6,130 bases of DNA from an uncultured Alphaproteobacteria bacterium (GTDB lineage Bacteria > Pseudomonadota > Alphaproteobacteria > RF32 > CAG-239): NCBI GenBank assembly GCA_900551585.1, contig URWU01000099.1:1-6130 (forward strand), written 5' to 3'. The notes under the pieces were generated by a model that saw only the letters and a program-made list of their open reading frames with translations, made no database searches and was not told where the DNA came from. Of this stretch, positions 1-6,094 are shown one piece after another (the first letter of the stretch is position 1; every line of letters begins with the position of its first letter). Position numbers and translations under genes: made by a program.

Positions 1-20
1 GAGATGTGTATAAGAGACAG
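1..20 (+). other. Nextera/Tn5 mosaic-end adapter remnant (artefact)
   Basis: Bases 2-20 are exactly the 19-bp Tn5 mosaic end used in Nextera tagmentation libraries (AGATGTGTATAAGAGACAG). The preceding G fits the read-2 version of the adapter (…CGG before the mosaic end) better than the read-1 version (…GTC). The segment is the perfect reverse complement of 6095-6114, so the contig seems to have a 20-bp terminal inverted repeat, but this is library-derived and not biological. It adds an in-frame MYKRQ peptide to the truncated gene that follows, which should be ignored. Confidence 0.97.
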
Positions 21-215
21 GTCGGCGCACAAGGCGGTTCCTTACAAGAAGTTGCCAAATACGGCCTGACCGAAGACTGCGGCCTGCTTGTCAATTCTTC
101 CCGCGGCATTATTCATGCCAGCAGCGATGAAGACTTTGCTCAGGCTGCCGGACTTGCCGCTCAAAAGCTGCAGCTGGAAATGGCCGAAACCCTCAAGGCT
201 AAAGGTTTAATCTGA
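21..215 (+). CDS. pyrF: Orotidine-5'-phosphate decarboxylase, C-terminal fragment
   Basis: This is the last 64 codons of PyrF, the cytoplasmic enzyme that decarboxylates OMP to UMP in the final step of de novo pyrimidine synthesis. The 5' part is lost at the contig edge, and the first genomic codon is GTC at 21. The visible motifs are GAQGG (fragment residues 2-6), from the conserved P-G-x-G-A-Q-G-G loop, and NSSRGI (25-30), whose arginine belongs to the phosphate-binding loop of the TIM barrel. This pairing is typical of the longer type-2 PyrF subfamily (about 270 residues), so roughly a quarter is present. The gene ends at TGA (213-215), followed 16 nt later by a terminator. It converges on tkt. 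Its own start and promoter lie outside the window. Assignment to PyrF is firm; the type-2 subfamily call is from memory of the motifs. Confidence 0.88.
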   Translation, partial: VGAQGGSLQEVAKYGLTEDCGLLVNSSRGIIHASSDEDFAQAAGLAAQKLQLEMAETLKAKGLI

Positions 216-231
216 TTTTTCTAATCTCCGC

Positions 232-271
232 AAAAAAAAGAGCCGGCCATTTTTTGACCGGCTCTTTTTTT
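232..271. terminator. Bidirectional intrinsic terminator between pyrF and tkt
   Basis: Eight A (232-239) precede a 7-bp stem, GAGCCGG (240-246) pairing with CCGGCTC (258-264), with an 11-nt loop. The stem is followed by seven T (265-271), and the A and T tracts can extend the pairing. Read on + the hairpin ends pyrF with a U-run. Read on - it gives the same arrangement for transcripts leaving tkt, whose stop is 110 nt upstream on that strand. The symmetry and the position between two convergent genes support shared, two-way termination. Confidence 0.88.
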
Positions 272-380
272 GAATCCGGATAAAAGCCAGGACGTTTATT
301 CATCATCCCGCAGCCCTTCTCCGATGCCGGTACAAAATATTGCCCCGAACACCGTCTAAAGGACACAGCTCATTCCGCCG

Positions 381-2360
381 CTATTTCATGCAGTTTTTGA
401 CAGCATCAACAACTTCTTCTTTGGTAATGCCAAAGTATTTATACAATTCGTCGGCAGGTCCCGAAGCGCCGAAACCGTCCATGCCGATAATATCGCCGTT
501 CAGGCCGACATATCTTTCCCAGCCGAATTTTGAAGCCGCTTCTACGGCAATGCGCGGGGCAGAGCCGAGAACTTCTTCCTGATAAGAAATGTCCTGTTTG
601 TCAAAAAGCTCCGTACAGGGCATGGATACAACGGCAACCTCAATTCCCTCTTCACGCAGTTGCTGTTGAGCCTCAACCGCCAACGAAACTTCCGAACCTG
701 TGGCAATAACTGTTGCCTGACGTTTTTTGCCTTTGGCAACATCCGAAATGACGTAGCCGCCTTTGGCCGTTAAATTTTCTTTGGCCGAAGTACGCAGCAT
801 TGGCAGTCCTTGGCGGGTCAGCGCCAAAATGCTCGGCGTTGTTTCTGTTTCAACAGCCAGCTGCCAAGCCTCTGCCGTTTCAACCACGTCACAGGGGCGG
901 AAAGTATTGATATTAGGCATAGCACGATAAGAAGCCAGATGTTCAACCGGCTGATGGGTCGGGCCGTCTTCGCCGACGCCGATTGAATCATGGGTCAAAA
1001 CATAAATAACGCGAATTCCCATTAATGCCGCCAGACGCATGGACGGACGCATATAATCGGAGAAAACAAAGAAAGTGCCGCCGTAAGGAATGACGCCGCC
1101 ATGCAGAGCCAAGCCGTTCATGATTGCGCCCATGGCGTGTTCACGGATACCGTACATTATATTATTGCCGGCATAATCTTCTTTGCTGATGCTTTTCATA
1201 CCGTTAACAAAAGTAAGATTGGAAGCTGCCAAGTCTGCCGAACCGCCGATGATTTCCGGCACATTCGGCACAATGGCTTCCAGACACATCTGGCTGGCTT
1301 TGCGGGTTGCGACTTTGGTCTTTTCGGCAATGGCTTTTTCTTCCAGCGCTTTCAAATCTTTATCCCAGCCCTGCGGCAGTTTACCGGCAATCAAATCCAA
1401 AAATTCTTGGCCTTTGGCTTTGGCACGGGCTGACCAGTCTTTATATTCTTTAGCATGAGCCGAACCGGCAGCGCGCCATAATTTCAAAACTTCAGCCGGA
1501 ACTTCAAAAGGCTCATAATTCCAGTTCAGAGCCTGACGCATGGCCGCAACTTCTTCAGCCCCCAAAGGTGAACCGTGGCATTTGCTGGTGCCGCATTTGG
1601 TCGGTGCGCCGAAACCAATTTGGGTTTTGCAGGCAATCAGGGTCGGCTTGTCAGAATTCTGCGCTTTTTTCAATGCGCTTTCAATCATGGCATAATCATG
1701 GCCGTCAATTTCAATCGTATTCCAGCCGACAGCTTTGAAGCGGGCAATCTGGTCGGTGGAGTTGGCTTTGTCTACCGTGCCGTCAATAGTGATATTATTA
1801 TTATCCCAGAGGACAATCAGCTTATTCAAGCCCCAATGTCCGGCCAGAGAAATTGCCTCTTCGGAAATACCTTCCATCAGGCAGCCGTCGCCGTTGATGA
1901 CATAAGTATAGTGATTGCAGACATCTTCACCATATTTGGCGGCAATGATGCGCTCGGCCAAAGCCATGCCGACAGCAGAAGAAATGCCCTGTCCGAGAGG
2001 GCCGGTAGTCATATCAATTCCGGCAAGGTGGCCGTATTCCGGATGGCCGGCGGTTTTGGCGCCCAGCTGGCGGAAGTTTTTGATGTCTTCAATCTCAATA
2101 TCTTTGTAGCCCAGCAGGTAAAGCAGAGAATACATCAGCATTGAGCCGTGTCCTGCCGACAAAACAAAGCGGTCACGGTCAAACCAGCGCGGTTCGGCAG
2201 CATCTATTTTAAGAAATTTTGTAAAAAGAACCGTTGCAACATCGGCCATTCCCAAAGGCATGCCCGGGTGGCCGGAGTTAGATTTTTCAATAGCATCGGC
2301 ACTCAGAAAACGGATAGCATTTGCCATCGGGGCCAGAGGGTTTTGCTGGGATTGATTCAT
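381..2360 (-). CDS. tkt: Transketolase
   Basis: A complete 659-residue transketolase, close to the 663 residues of E. coli TktA. This cytoplasmic, thiamine-diphosphate-dependent enzyme moves two-carbon ketol units between sugar phosphates in the non-oxidative pentose phosphate pathway, linking glycolysis to ribose-5-phosphate and erythrose-4-phosphate. The N-terminal signature is RFLSADAIEKSNSGHPG (about 17-33) with the substrate histidine H31, followed by SAGHGS (68-73). The ThDP/metal motif runs from GDG (157-159) to NN (187-188). KCHGSPLG contains H262. The pyrimidine domain has GIREHAMG (404-411) with the presumed catalytic glutamate E407, and GEDGPTHQP (463-471). The C-terminal domain (from about 535) includes ATGSEVSLA. 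No key residue is missing. Start: a strong AAAGGAG lies 7 nt upstream, so M1 is preferred over M12 (MANAIRF). The gene lies 76 nt after the lipoprotein gene and ends at TAG (381-383), facing pyrF. Confidence 0.97.
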   Translation of the reverse strand: MNQSQQNPLAPMANAIRFLSADAIEKSNSGHPGMPLGMADVATVLFTKFLKIDAAEPRWFDRDRFVLSAGHGSMLMYSLLYLLGYKDIEIEDIKNFRQLGAKTAGHPEYGHLAGIDMTTGPLGQGISSAVGMALAERIIAAKYGEDVCNHYTYVINGDGCLMEGISEEAISLAGHWGLNKLIVLWDNNNITIDGTVDKANSTDQIARFKAVGWNTIEIDGHDYAMIESALKKAQNSDKPTLIACKTQIGFGAPTKCGTSKCHGSPLGAEEVAAMRQALNWNYEPFEVPAEVLKLWRAAGSAHAKEYKDWSARAKAKGQEFLDLIAGKLPQGWDKDLKALEEKAIAEKTKVATRKASQMCLEAIVPNVPEIIGGSADLAASNLTFVNGMKSISKEDYAGNNIMYGIREHAMGAIMNGLALHGGVIPYGGTFFVFSDYMRPSMRLAALMGIRVIYVLTHDSIGVGEDGPTHQPVEHLASYRAMPNINTFRPCDVVETAEAWQLAVETETTPSILALTRQGLPMLRTSAKENLTAKGGYVISDVAKGKKRQATVIATGSEVSLAVEAQQQLREEGIEVAVVSMPCTELFDKQDISYQEEVLGSAPRIAVEAASKFGWERYVGLNGDIIGMDGFGASGPADELYKYFGITKEEVVDAVKNCMK

Positions 2361-2367
2361 TTATTTT

Positions 2368-2374
2368 CTCCTTT
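2368..2374 (-). promoter_or_regulatory. Shine-Dalgarno of tkt
   Basis: Read on the - strand the sequence is AAAGGAG, then the 7-nt spacer AAAATAA, then ATG at 2360-2358. This near-perfect ribosome site decides between the first methionine and the internal methionine 12 of transketolase, where many homologues begin. Confidence 0.8.
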
Positions 2375-2388
2375 GTTATATTCATGAG

Positions 2389-2429
2389 CCGGAATTGCTT
2401 CGTTGAGCCGACGGCCCGTCCGCAATGAC
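2389..2429. repeat. Possible REP-like palindromic intergenic repeat
   Basis: The 76-nt gap between the lipoprotein gene and tkt holds a sequence bounded by ATTGC (2394-2398) and GCAAT (2422-2426). It encloses an 11-nt palindrome, GACGG-C-CCGTC (2410-2420), and the outer edges are CCGGA (2389-2393) and GAC (2427-2429). The overall form, GTCATTGCG…GAAGCAAT-TCC on the - strand, resembles short dispersed repeats of the type GTCATTGCGAG…GAAGCAATCC found between genes in many bacteria. Only one copy is visible here, so the repeat nature rests on this resemblance. No T-run follows the hairpin, so it does not look like an intrinsic terminator. Confidence 0.42.
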
Positions 2430-2436
2430 TAAATTT

Positions 2437-3090
2437 TTAATTGCCGCAGCTTGAACAGCCCTCAGATTTCTGCGGCTGCCCCGGCGTAACATATTCCGGT
2501 TCGGCAACCGTGCCGTCTTCGTAATAAAGCTGCGGATAAACTTTGAGTTTGACATCATAAGGTTCCGGTGTCGGTTTATCTTCATAATAGTCAAAATCGA
2601 CATCAAAAAGGCGCTGATTATATTTCTTTTCCTGAGGGGAAACGACTAATCCGGCAAAGACCTCAAAATCATACATCATTTCAACCGGAATTTTAACTTC
2701 GACCTCTTCGCCCCTGAACTCTTTGCTTCTTTCGCCTTTGCTCATTGAGGTGCCGACAAAATAAGTCTTTTTGCCGAGATATGCCGGAGGGCCTTTAATC
2801 GTATTGGTAAACCAGCTGAACTGAATGTCGGTTTCATCGGTGTTGCGGAGTTTGTGGACAATGAAAATGGGGGTAATTTTAGCTTTTTCTTTTTTGACCC
2901 GCTGGTCGAAATAACAAAAGGCCTCGACGCCTTTGAGTTCGACTTCAAAATCGTCTTGGTAATTGACTTTCTGAATCAGGCGGGAATCTTCACGCTTAAT
3001 GGTGACCAGAGGACAATGTTGAAAAGGTTCTTCCATTACACAGCCGCTTAACAGAACCGCTAACATTCCGATATAAAATTTTTTTATCAT
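2437..3090 (-). CDS. Putative lipoprotein of unknown function
   Basis: A 217-residue protein that I do not recognise. The N-terminus MIKKFYIGMLAVLLSGC is a typical lipoprotein signal: two lysines, a short hydrophobic stretch and the lipobox L14-S15-G16-C17. This predicts cleavage before C17, lipidation and membrane anchoring, with the rest in the periplasm or at the outer membrane. The mature part (about 200 residues) is rich in charged and aromatic residues. Patches of alternating hydrophobic residues (for example FEVELKGVEAFCYF near 48-61 and YDVKLKVYPQLYY near 178-190) suggest a beta-rich fold. A proline/glutamate-rich segment around 170-210 leads to a C-terminal CSSCG (212-216), a possible disulfide or metal pair. 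There are other cysteines at 26 and 59. The upstream AGAGGGAAG lies 5 nt before the ATG, and an in-frame TAG directly precedes the ATG, fixing the start region. It is 53 nt downstream of the methyltransferase gene and probably has its own promoter. Confidence 0.82.
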   Translation of the reverse strand: MIKKFYIGMLAVLLSGCVMEEPFQHCPLVTIKREDSRLIQKVNYQDDFEVELKGVEAFCYFDQRVKKEKAKITPIFIVHKLRNTDETDIQFSWFTNTIKGPPAYLGKKTYFVGTSMSKGERSKEFRGEEVEVKIPVEMMYDFEVFAGLVVSPQEKKYNQRLFDVDFDYYEDKPTPEPYDVKLKVYPQLYYEDGTVAEPEYVTPGQPQKSEGCSSCGN

Positions 3091-3126
3091 CTAGGCTTCC
3101 CTCTCCCCGCTTATCTTATGACTGAT

Positions 3127-3155
3127 AATATATAAGCTCCGGATTATTTTGTAAA
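3127..3155 (-). promoter_or_regulatory. Candidate sigma-70-type promoter for the lipoprotein gene
   Basis: On the - strand TTTACA (3155-3150) is followed after exactly 17 nt by TATATT (3132-3127). This is one mismatch from the -35 consensus TTGACA and one from the -10 consensus TATAAT. Transcription would begin near 3120, giving a leader of about 30 nt before the lipoprotein ATG. The -35 box overlaps the last codons of the methyltransferase gene. In AT-rich DNA such matches also arise by chance, so this is a prediction. Confidence 0.45.
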
Positions 3156-4277
3156 TAAGGCAACCAACTCGCTGTGATTAGAATAACAAAACTGGTCAAC
3201 CAGCGTTATTTCCTGCAAGTGATAACCGCCGCCAAGCAGAATATTGGCATCTTTGACAAAGCTGTGCGGGTTGCAGGAAACGGCAATCACTTTTTTGGGT
3301 GCGGCTTCGCCCATGGCGGCAATTTTTTTGACTTGAGCCTCGGCACCGGCACGCGGCGGATCAAAAACAACCACATCAAAACCCAAAAGTTCTTTTTCAT
3401 CAAGCGGATATTTGAACAGGTTTTTCTCAACAATTTCAATATTGGGAATCATATTTTTATTAACCGATTGGCGAAAACCTTCAAGCAGCGATTTTGACGA
3501 ATCGACGGCGGTGATTTTATTATTGATATTTTTTGACAAAGGGTAGGAAAAAGTCCCCACACCGCAGAATAAGTCGGCAATTTTGCCGCCATCCTCGCCC
3601 AAATAGCGCAGGACAATCTCAATTAAGGCCTGTTCCGAGGCTTTTGAGGCCTGTAAAAAGGTTCCGGCGGGAATATAAACTTCATATCCGGCAATATTCA
3701 AATAAGGTTTGGCTTTTTCTACTACGGTTTCCGGTTTGGCAAATTCGGTTTTGCGGTGCGAAATGCGGATAATTTCATTATATTTTTGCGCAAATTCAAA
3801 AATAATCATGCGATAATCAAGATTGAGGTCGCCGTCAAATTCCAGCACAATATCAAGCCCGTTGTCGGCCTCGGTAATCATCACATCGCCACCGTTCAGG
3901 TTATTGACACCGACTTGTTTATTTTTCTTCATGACCGGAATTTTCACAGCACAAAGCTCGCTCAAAAGTTCACGCAGAGGATTCAGCACAGCGTTGAGTT
4001 TCGGCGTCAGCAGGCAGCAGTTGTCAATATCGACAATTTCGGCGCTTTGTTTTTGGTTGAAACCGAGTTTCAGCTTGCCCTTCCGATAAGCAAAAGCCAG
4101 AGAAGCCCTGCGGCGCTGTCCGTCGCCGACAAAAACCGGCGCGGCAAACTTAAAATCCTCAGCCTGCAAATTCTGCAAAATAAACTGCACATCACGGCTT
4201 TTTTTCTTCTGATACTCGGCTTCGCTTAAATGTCTGAAAGCACAGCCGCCGCAAAGTTCCTGAAAGGCGCAAGACAT
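3144..4277 (-). CDS. RlmD/RumA-family RNA (uracil-5-)-methyltransferase, TRAM-less
   Basis: A 377-residue class I SAM-dependent enzyme predicted to methylate C5 of a uridine in RNA, probably 23S rRNA. The N-terminus carries CX5CX2C (C3, C9, C12 in ELCGGCAFRHLS). C87 in VDIDNC aligns with the fourth iron-sulfur ligand of E. coli RlmD, so a [4Fe-4S] cluster is expected. GQRRRASLAFAY (52-63) matches the RlmD RNA-binding region. Q209 lies in TFLQAS. The SAM motif is DLFCGVGTF (235-243), DPPRAGA is at 306-312, the nucleophile is C335 in VSCNP, and the general-base glutamate is E370 in HSE. All catalytic features are intact. It is shorter than E. coli RlmD (433) because it begins directly at the Fe-S cysteines and lacks the N-terminal TRAM domain, like RlmC (375). 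The exact target (U1939, U747 or tRNA U54) cannot be told from sequence. It is separated by 8 nt from the upstream cyclase gene. Confidence 0.9.
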   Translation of the reverse strand: MSCAFQELCGGCAFRHLSEAEYQKKKSRDVQFILQNLQAEDFKFAAPVFVGDGQRRRASLAFAYRKGKLKLGFNQKQSAEIVDIDNCCLLTPKLNAVLNPLRELLSELCAVKIPVMKKNKQVGVNNLNGGDVMITEADNGLDIVLEFDGDLNLDYRMIIFEFAQKYNEIIRISHRKTEFAKPETVVEKAKPYLNIAGYEVYIPAGTFLQASKASEQALIEIVLRYLGEDGGKIADLFCGVGTFSYPLSKNINNKITAVDSSKSLLEGFRQSVNKNMIPNIEIVEKNLFKYPLDEKELLGFDVVVFDPPRAGAEAQVKKIAAMGEAAPKKVIAVSCNPHSFVKDANILLGGGYHLQEITLVDQFCYSNHSELVALFTK

Positions 4278-4283
4278 CTTTTT

Positions 4284-4287
4284 TCCT
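4284..4287 (-). promoter_or_regulatory. Shine-Dalgarno overlapping the cyclase stop codon
   Basis: The - strand reads AAATAGGAAAAAAGATG. The stop TAG of the cyclase gene (4288-4286) shares bases with AGGA (4287-4284), which lies 6 nt before the methyltransferase ATG (4277-4275). A ribosome ending the cyclase would cover this site, so translational coupling is likely. It supports the chosen methyltransferase start at the codon just before the Fe-S cysteines. Confidence 0.7.
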
Positions 4288-6046
4288 ATTTCAAATCTTC
4301 TTCATCAACACCCAGAAGCAAACCGGTATCAACCTCGTGGTTTTCTTCAATTTTCGGAGCGTCGCCCTGAATATGTTTGGCTTCAATTCCGTCGAGCAGA
4401 GAAATTTCCTCGGTTTCTTCCTTGTCAAAAATCGGATGACGGTTGTTGACTTCGTTCTTCATCCGCTCCTGAGTTTCCTTGTTATCAAAAGCTTCCATAT
4501 CTTCTTTGTTGAAAATTTCAACACGGTTACGGCCGTTTTCTTTTGCTTTATATAATGCTTCATCCGCGGTTTTAATCAGGGTATCGATATTATCGGAGAC
4601 TTCGTAAGAAGATATACCGATACTGACCGTGAAGCGGACCTCGTCCCCCTCGTCGGAATGGACAATAATTTCGGAAATGGTTTCACGCAGGCGGTCGGCA
4701 ACGGTTTTGCCTTTTTGGGCATTGACACCGGCCAAGAAAATGACAAATTCCTCGCCGCCGTAACGGGCGACAATATCAACATCGCGCAAAGCCCGTTCGC
4801 AGGTTGAAGCCAGCTCAATCAAGACCTTATCACCGGTTTTGTGACCCCAGGTATCATTGACGTTTTTAAAGTGGTCGGCATCAATCATCAAAACGCTGAA
4901 CGGCTCATTATTGGCTTTTGATTCCAAAATCCGCTTATAAACTTCATCTTCAAAATAGCGGCGGTTGAACAAAGAGGTCAACGGATCGCGGATGGCTTGG
5001 TTTTTGAGCAGAACTTCGCGGTTTTTGCGCGAGGTAATATCCTGAAAAGCGGCATAAAGCGCCACATCGTAGTTATAGTCAATGACATTGGCGGAAGTTA
5101 AAAGCCAGAAAGGCGTGTCGCCGGTCGGGGTCTTGACCAGGACTTCAAAATCCTGAACTTCGCGTTCCTGTTCCAAGCGCTCGTTCAACAAACGACGGTT
5201 TTCAGAATCGGCAAAGAAATCTTTCAAACGATAGCGCTCCAGTTCTTCCTGACGGATACCGAAAAGTTTTATGGCATTATTATTGGCCAGAATAATGCGG
5301 TCATCGCTCAGGCGGGAAATGATAATCGGGAAAGGCGAAGATTTGATAATTTCTTCAATGCGTTTATTATATTTTTCAATTTCGAGCCGGCTTTCATCAA
5401 GCTTTTTGGCATAAAAATCGCCTTTCATCATGACCAGCGCCACACTCAGCAGCACATAAACAAAAGCCGGAACATACCAGGCAACAGAGACAAAATAGGC
5501 AATTCCGAACAGTTTCAAAGTCAGAACCAGCGCGACGGAAAGCGTAATCAAACCGGCAAAGATGAAGCCGCCGTGGTGTTTGTTACGCAGCTGCGATAAA
5601 AAGCTGACCGAGATATAAGCAAAACCGGTGAGAGGGAAAATCTGACGCATATTAGAGACCATATAGCCGTCCGGCGAAATGAACAGAAAGTAAATGATTG
5701 CAACTAAGCCCAAAGCGCCGAATGCGCCGATGACCGGCATATCGGGCACGCTGTTGACCAAAATCTGCGAGGCGGCCATTGCCAGAAGAATCATTGAAAT
5801 CAGGTTGAGCAGCAGTTCAACAAAAACCCAACCTTCAATTGCCGCGCCCTGATTGAAGATGTCGCTGGAATGCTTGCCGATGTAAACAGTGACAAACTCC
5901 AAAACCAATCCCCAGTACAAAAGCCAGATACCTTTGCCGAGCTTGGTTCCCTTTGAGGCATAAACGCTGGCGCAAAACAACAGAACCAAGGATAAAAGGG
6001 TAAATATGACATTAGAAGTCTGGTTAAAAATAGTGATACTGCCCAT
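4286..6046 (-). CDS. Membrane diguanylate cyclase (7TM-PAS-GGEEF)
   Basis: A 586-residue inner-membrane enzyme predicted to make c-di-GMP from two GTP. Residues 1-208 hold about seven hydrophobic segments (near 12-30, 40-57, 73-93, 105-123, 137-152, 160-182, 185-206), a probable sensor or anchor of unknown ligand. A short coiled-coil-like linker (212-235) leads to a PAS domain (about 232-342: SSPFPIIISR, ANNNAIKLFG, then a PAC-like AAFQDITSRK). The GGDEF domain spans about 350-512, with DPLTSLFNRRYF (354-365), DADHFKNVND (389-398) and the active-site loop GGEEF (430-434). The inhibitory I-site RDVD (421-424) lies five residues before GGEEF, so product feedback is expected. No EAL domain is present. 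The last ~75 residues form an acidic tail with no known domain. Start: GAAGGA lies 9 nt before the ATG at 6046. The open frame continues upstream only through 16 genomic codons and then adapter, so a longer native form is possible but less likely. Confidence 0.93.
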   Translation of the reverse strand: MGSITIFNQTSNVIFTLLSLVLLFCASVYASKGTKLGKGIWLLYWGLVLEFVTVYIGKHSSDIFNQGAAIEGWVFVELLLNLISMILLAMAASQILVNSVPDMPVIGAFGALGLVAIIYFLFISPDGYMVSNMRQIFPLTGFAYISVSFLSQLRNKHHGGFIFAGLITLSVALVLTLKLFGIAYFVSVAWYVPAFVYVLLSVALVMMKGDFYAKKLDESRLEIEKYNKRIEEIIKSSPFPIIISRLSDDRIILANNNAIKLFGIRQEELERYRLKDFFADSENRRLLNERLEQEREVQDFEVLVKTPTGDTPFWLLTSANVIDYNYDVALYAAFQDITSRKNREVLLKNQAIRDPLTSLFNRRYFEDEVYKRILESKANNEPFSVLMIDADHFKNVNDTWGHKTGDKVLIELASTCERALRDVDIVARYGGEEFVIFLAGVNAQKGKTVADRLRETISEIIVHSDEGDEVRFTVSIGISSYEVSDNIDTLIKTADEALYKAKENGRNRVEIFNKEDMEAFDNKETQERMKNEVNNRHPIFDKEETEEISLLDGIEAKHIQGDAPKIEENHEVDTGLLLGVDEEDLK

Positions 6047-6055
6047 TTTAAATGA

Positions 6056-6061
6056 TCCTTC
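6056..6061 (-). promoter_or_regulatory. Shine-Dalgarno deciding the cyclase start
   Basis: GAAGGA on the - strand is separated by the 9-nt spacer TCATTTAAA from the ATG at 6046-6044. It identifies MGSITIF as the true N-terminus, in place of the adapter-encoded methionine near 6109 that opens the longest reading frame. Confidence 0.65.
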
Positions 6062-6085
6062 ATATTTAATTAATTCTTTGGCCAG

Positions 6086-6091
6086 ATTATA
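6086..6091 (-). promoter_or_regulatory. Possible -10 element upstream of the cyclase gene
   Basis: The - strand carries a perfect TATAAT at 6091-6086, about 40 nt before the cyclase ATG, which would give a leader of roughly 33 nt. The matching -35 position falls in the adapter, so the true upstream sequence is missing and the promoter cannot be confirmed. The surroundings are AT-rich, which raises the odds of chance. Confidence 0.35.
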
Positions 6092-6094
6092 TTG

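Noticed and set aside
200..306. A small - strand reading frame (MMNKRPGFYPDS…, about 33 codons) beginning ATGATG at 306
   Set aside because: It runs straight through the terminator hairpin and into the antisense of pyrF. The SD-like GGAGAAGG upstream is poorly spaced, and nothing in the peptide suggests a protein.
272..380. A gene, RNA or riboswitch in the gap after tkt
   Set aside because: I found no credible reading frame, tRNA-like fold or conserved motif in this ~110-nt stretch.
1575..2144. A 189-codon + strand frame opposite tkt, with other long + strand frames nearby
   Set aside because: These are mirror frames of a clearly identified transketolase. Their translations match no family I know.
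2375..2380. TATAAC as a -10 box for tkt
   Set aside because: It abuts the ribosome site, and no -35-like sequence is present about 17 nt upstream.
2410..2420. GACGGCCCGTC palindrome as an intrinsic terminator for the lipoprotein gene
   Set aside because: The loop would be a single base and no T-run follows on the - strand. It fits better as the core of the repeat-like element.
2382..2606. A 74-codon - strand frame overlapping the end of the lipoprotein gene and the spacer
   Set aside because: It overlaps a better-supported gene in another frame, has an arginine/asparagine-rich composition typical of shadow frames, and passes through the intergenic repeat.
3756..4229. A 157-codon + strand frame opposite the methyltransferase
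   Set aside because: Shadow of a well-supported gene; its peptide looks like antisense translation with no recognisable domain.
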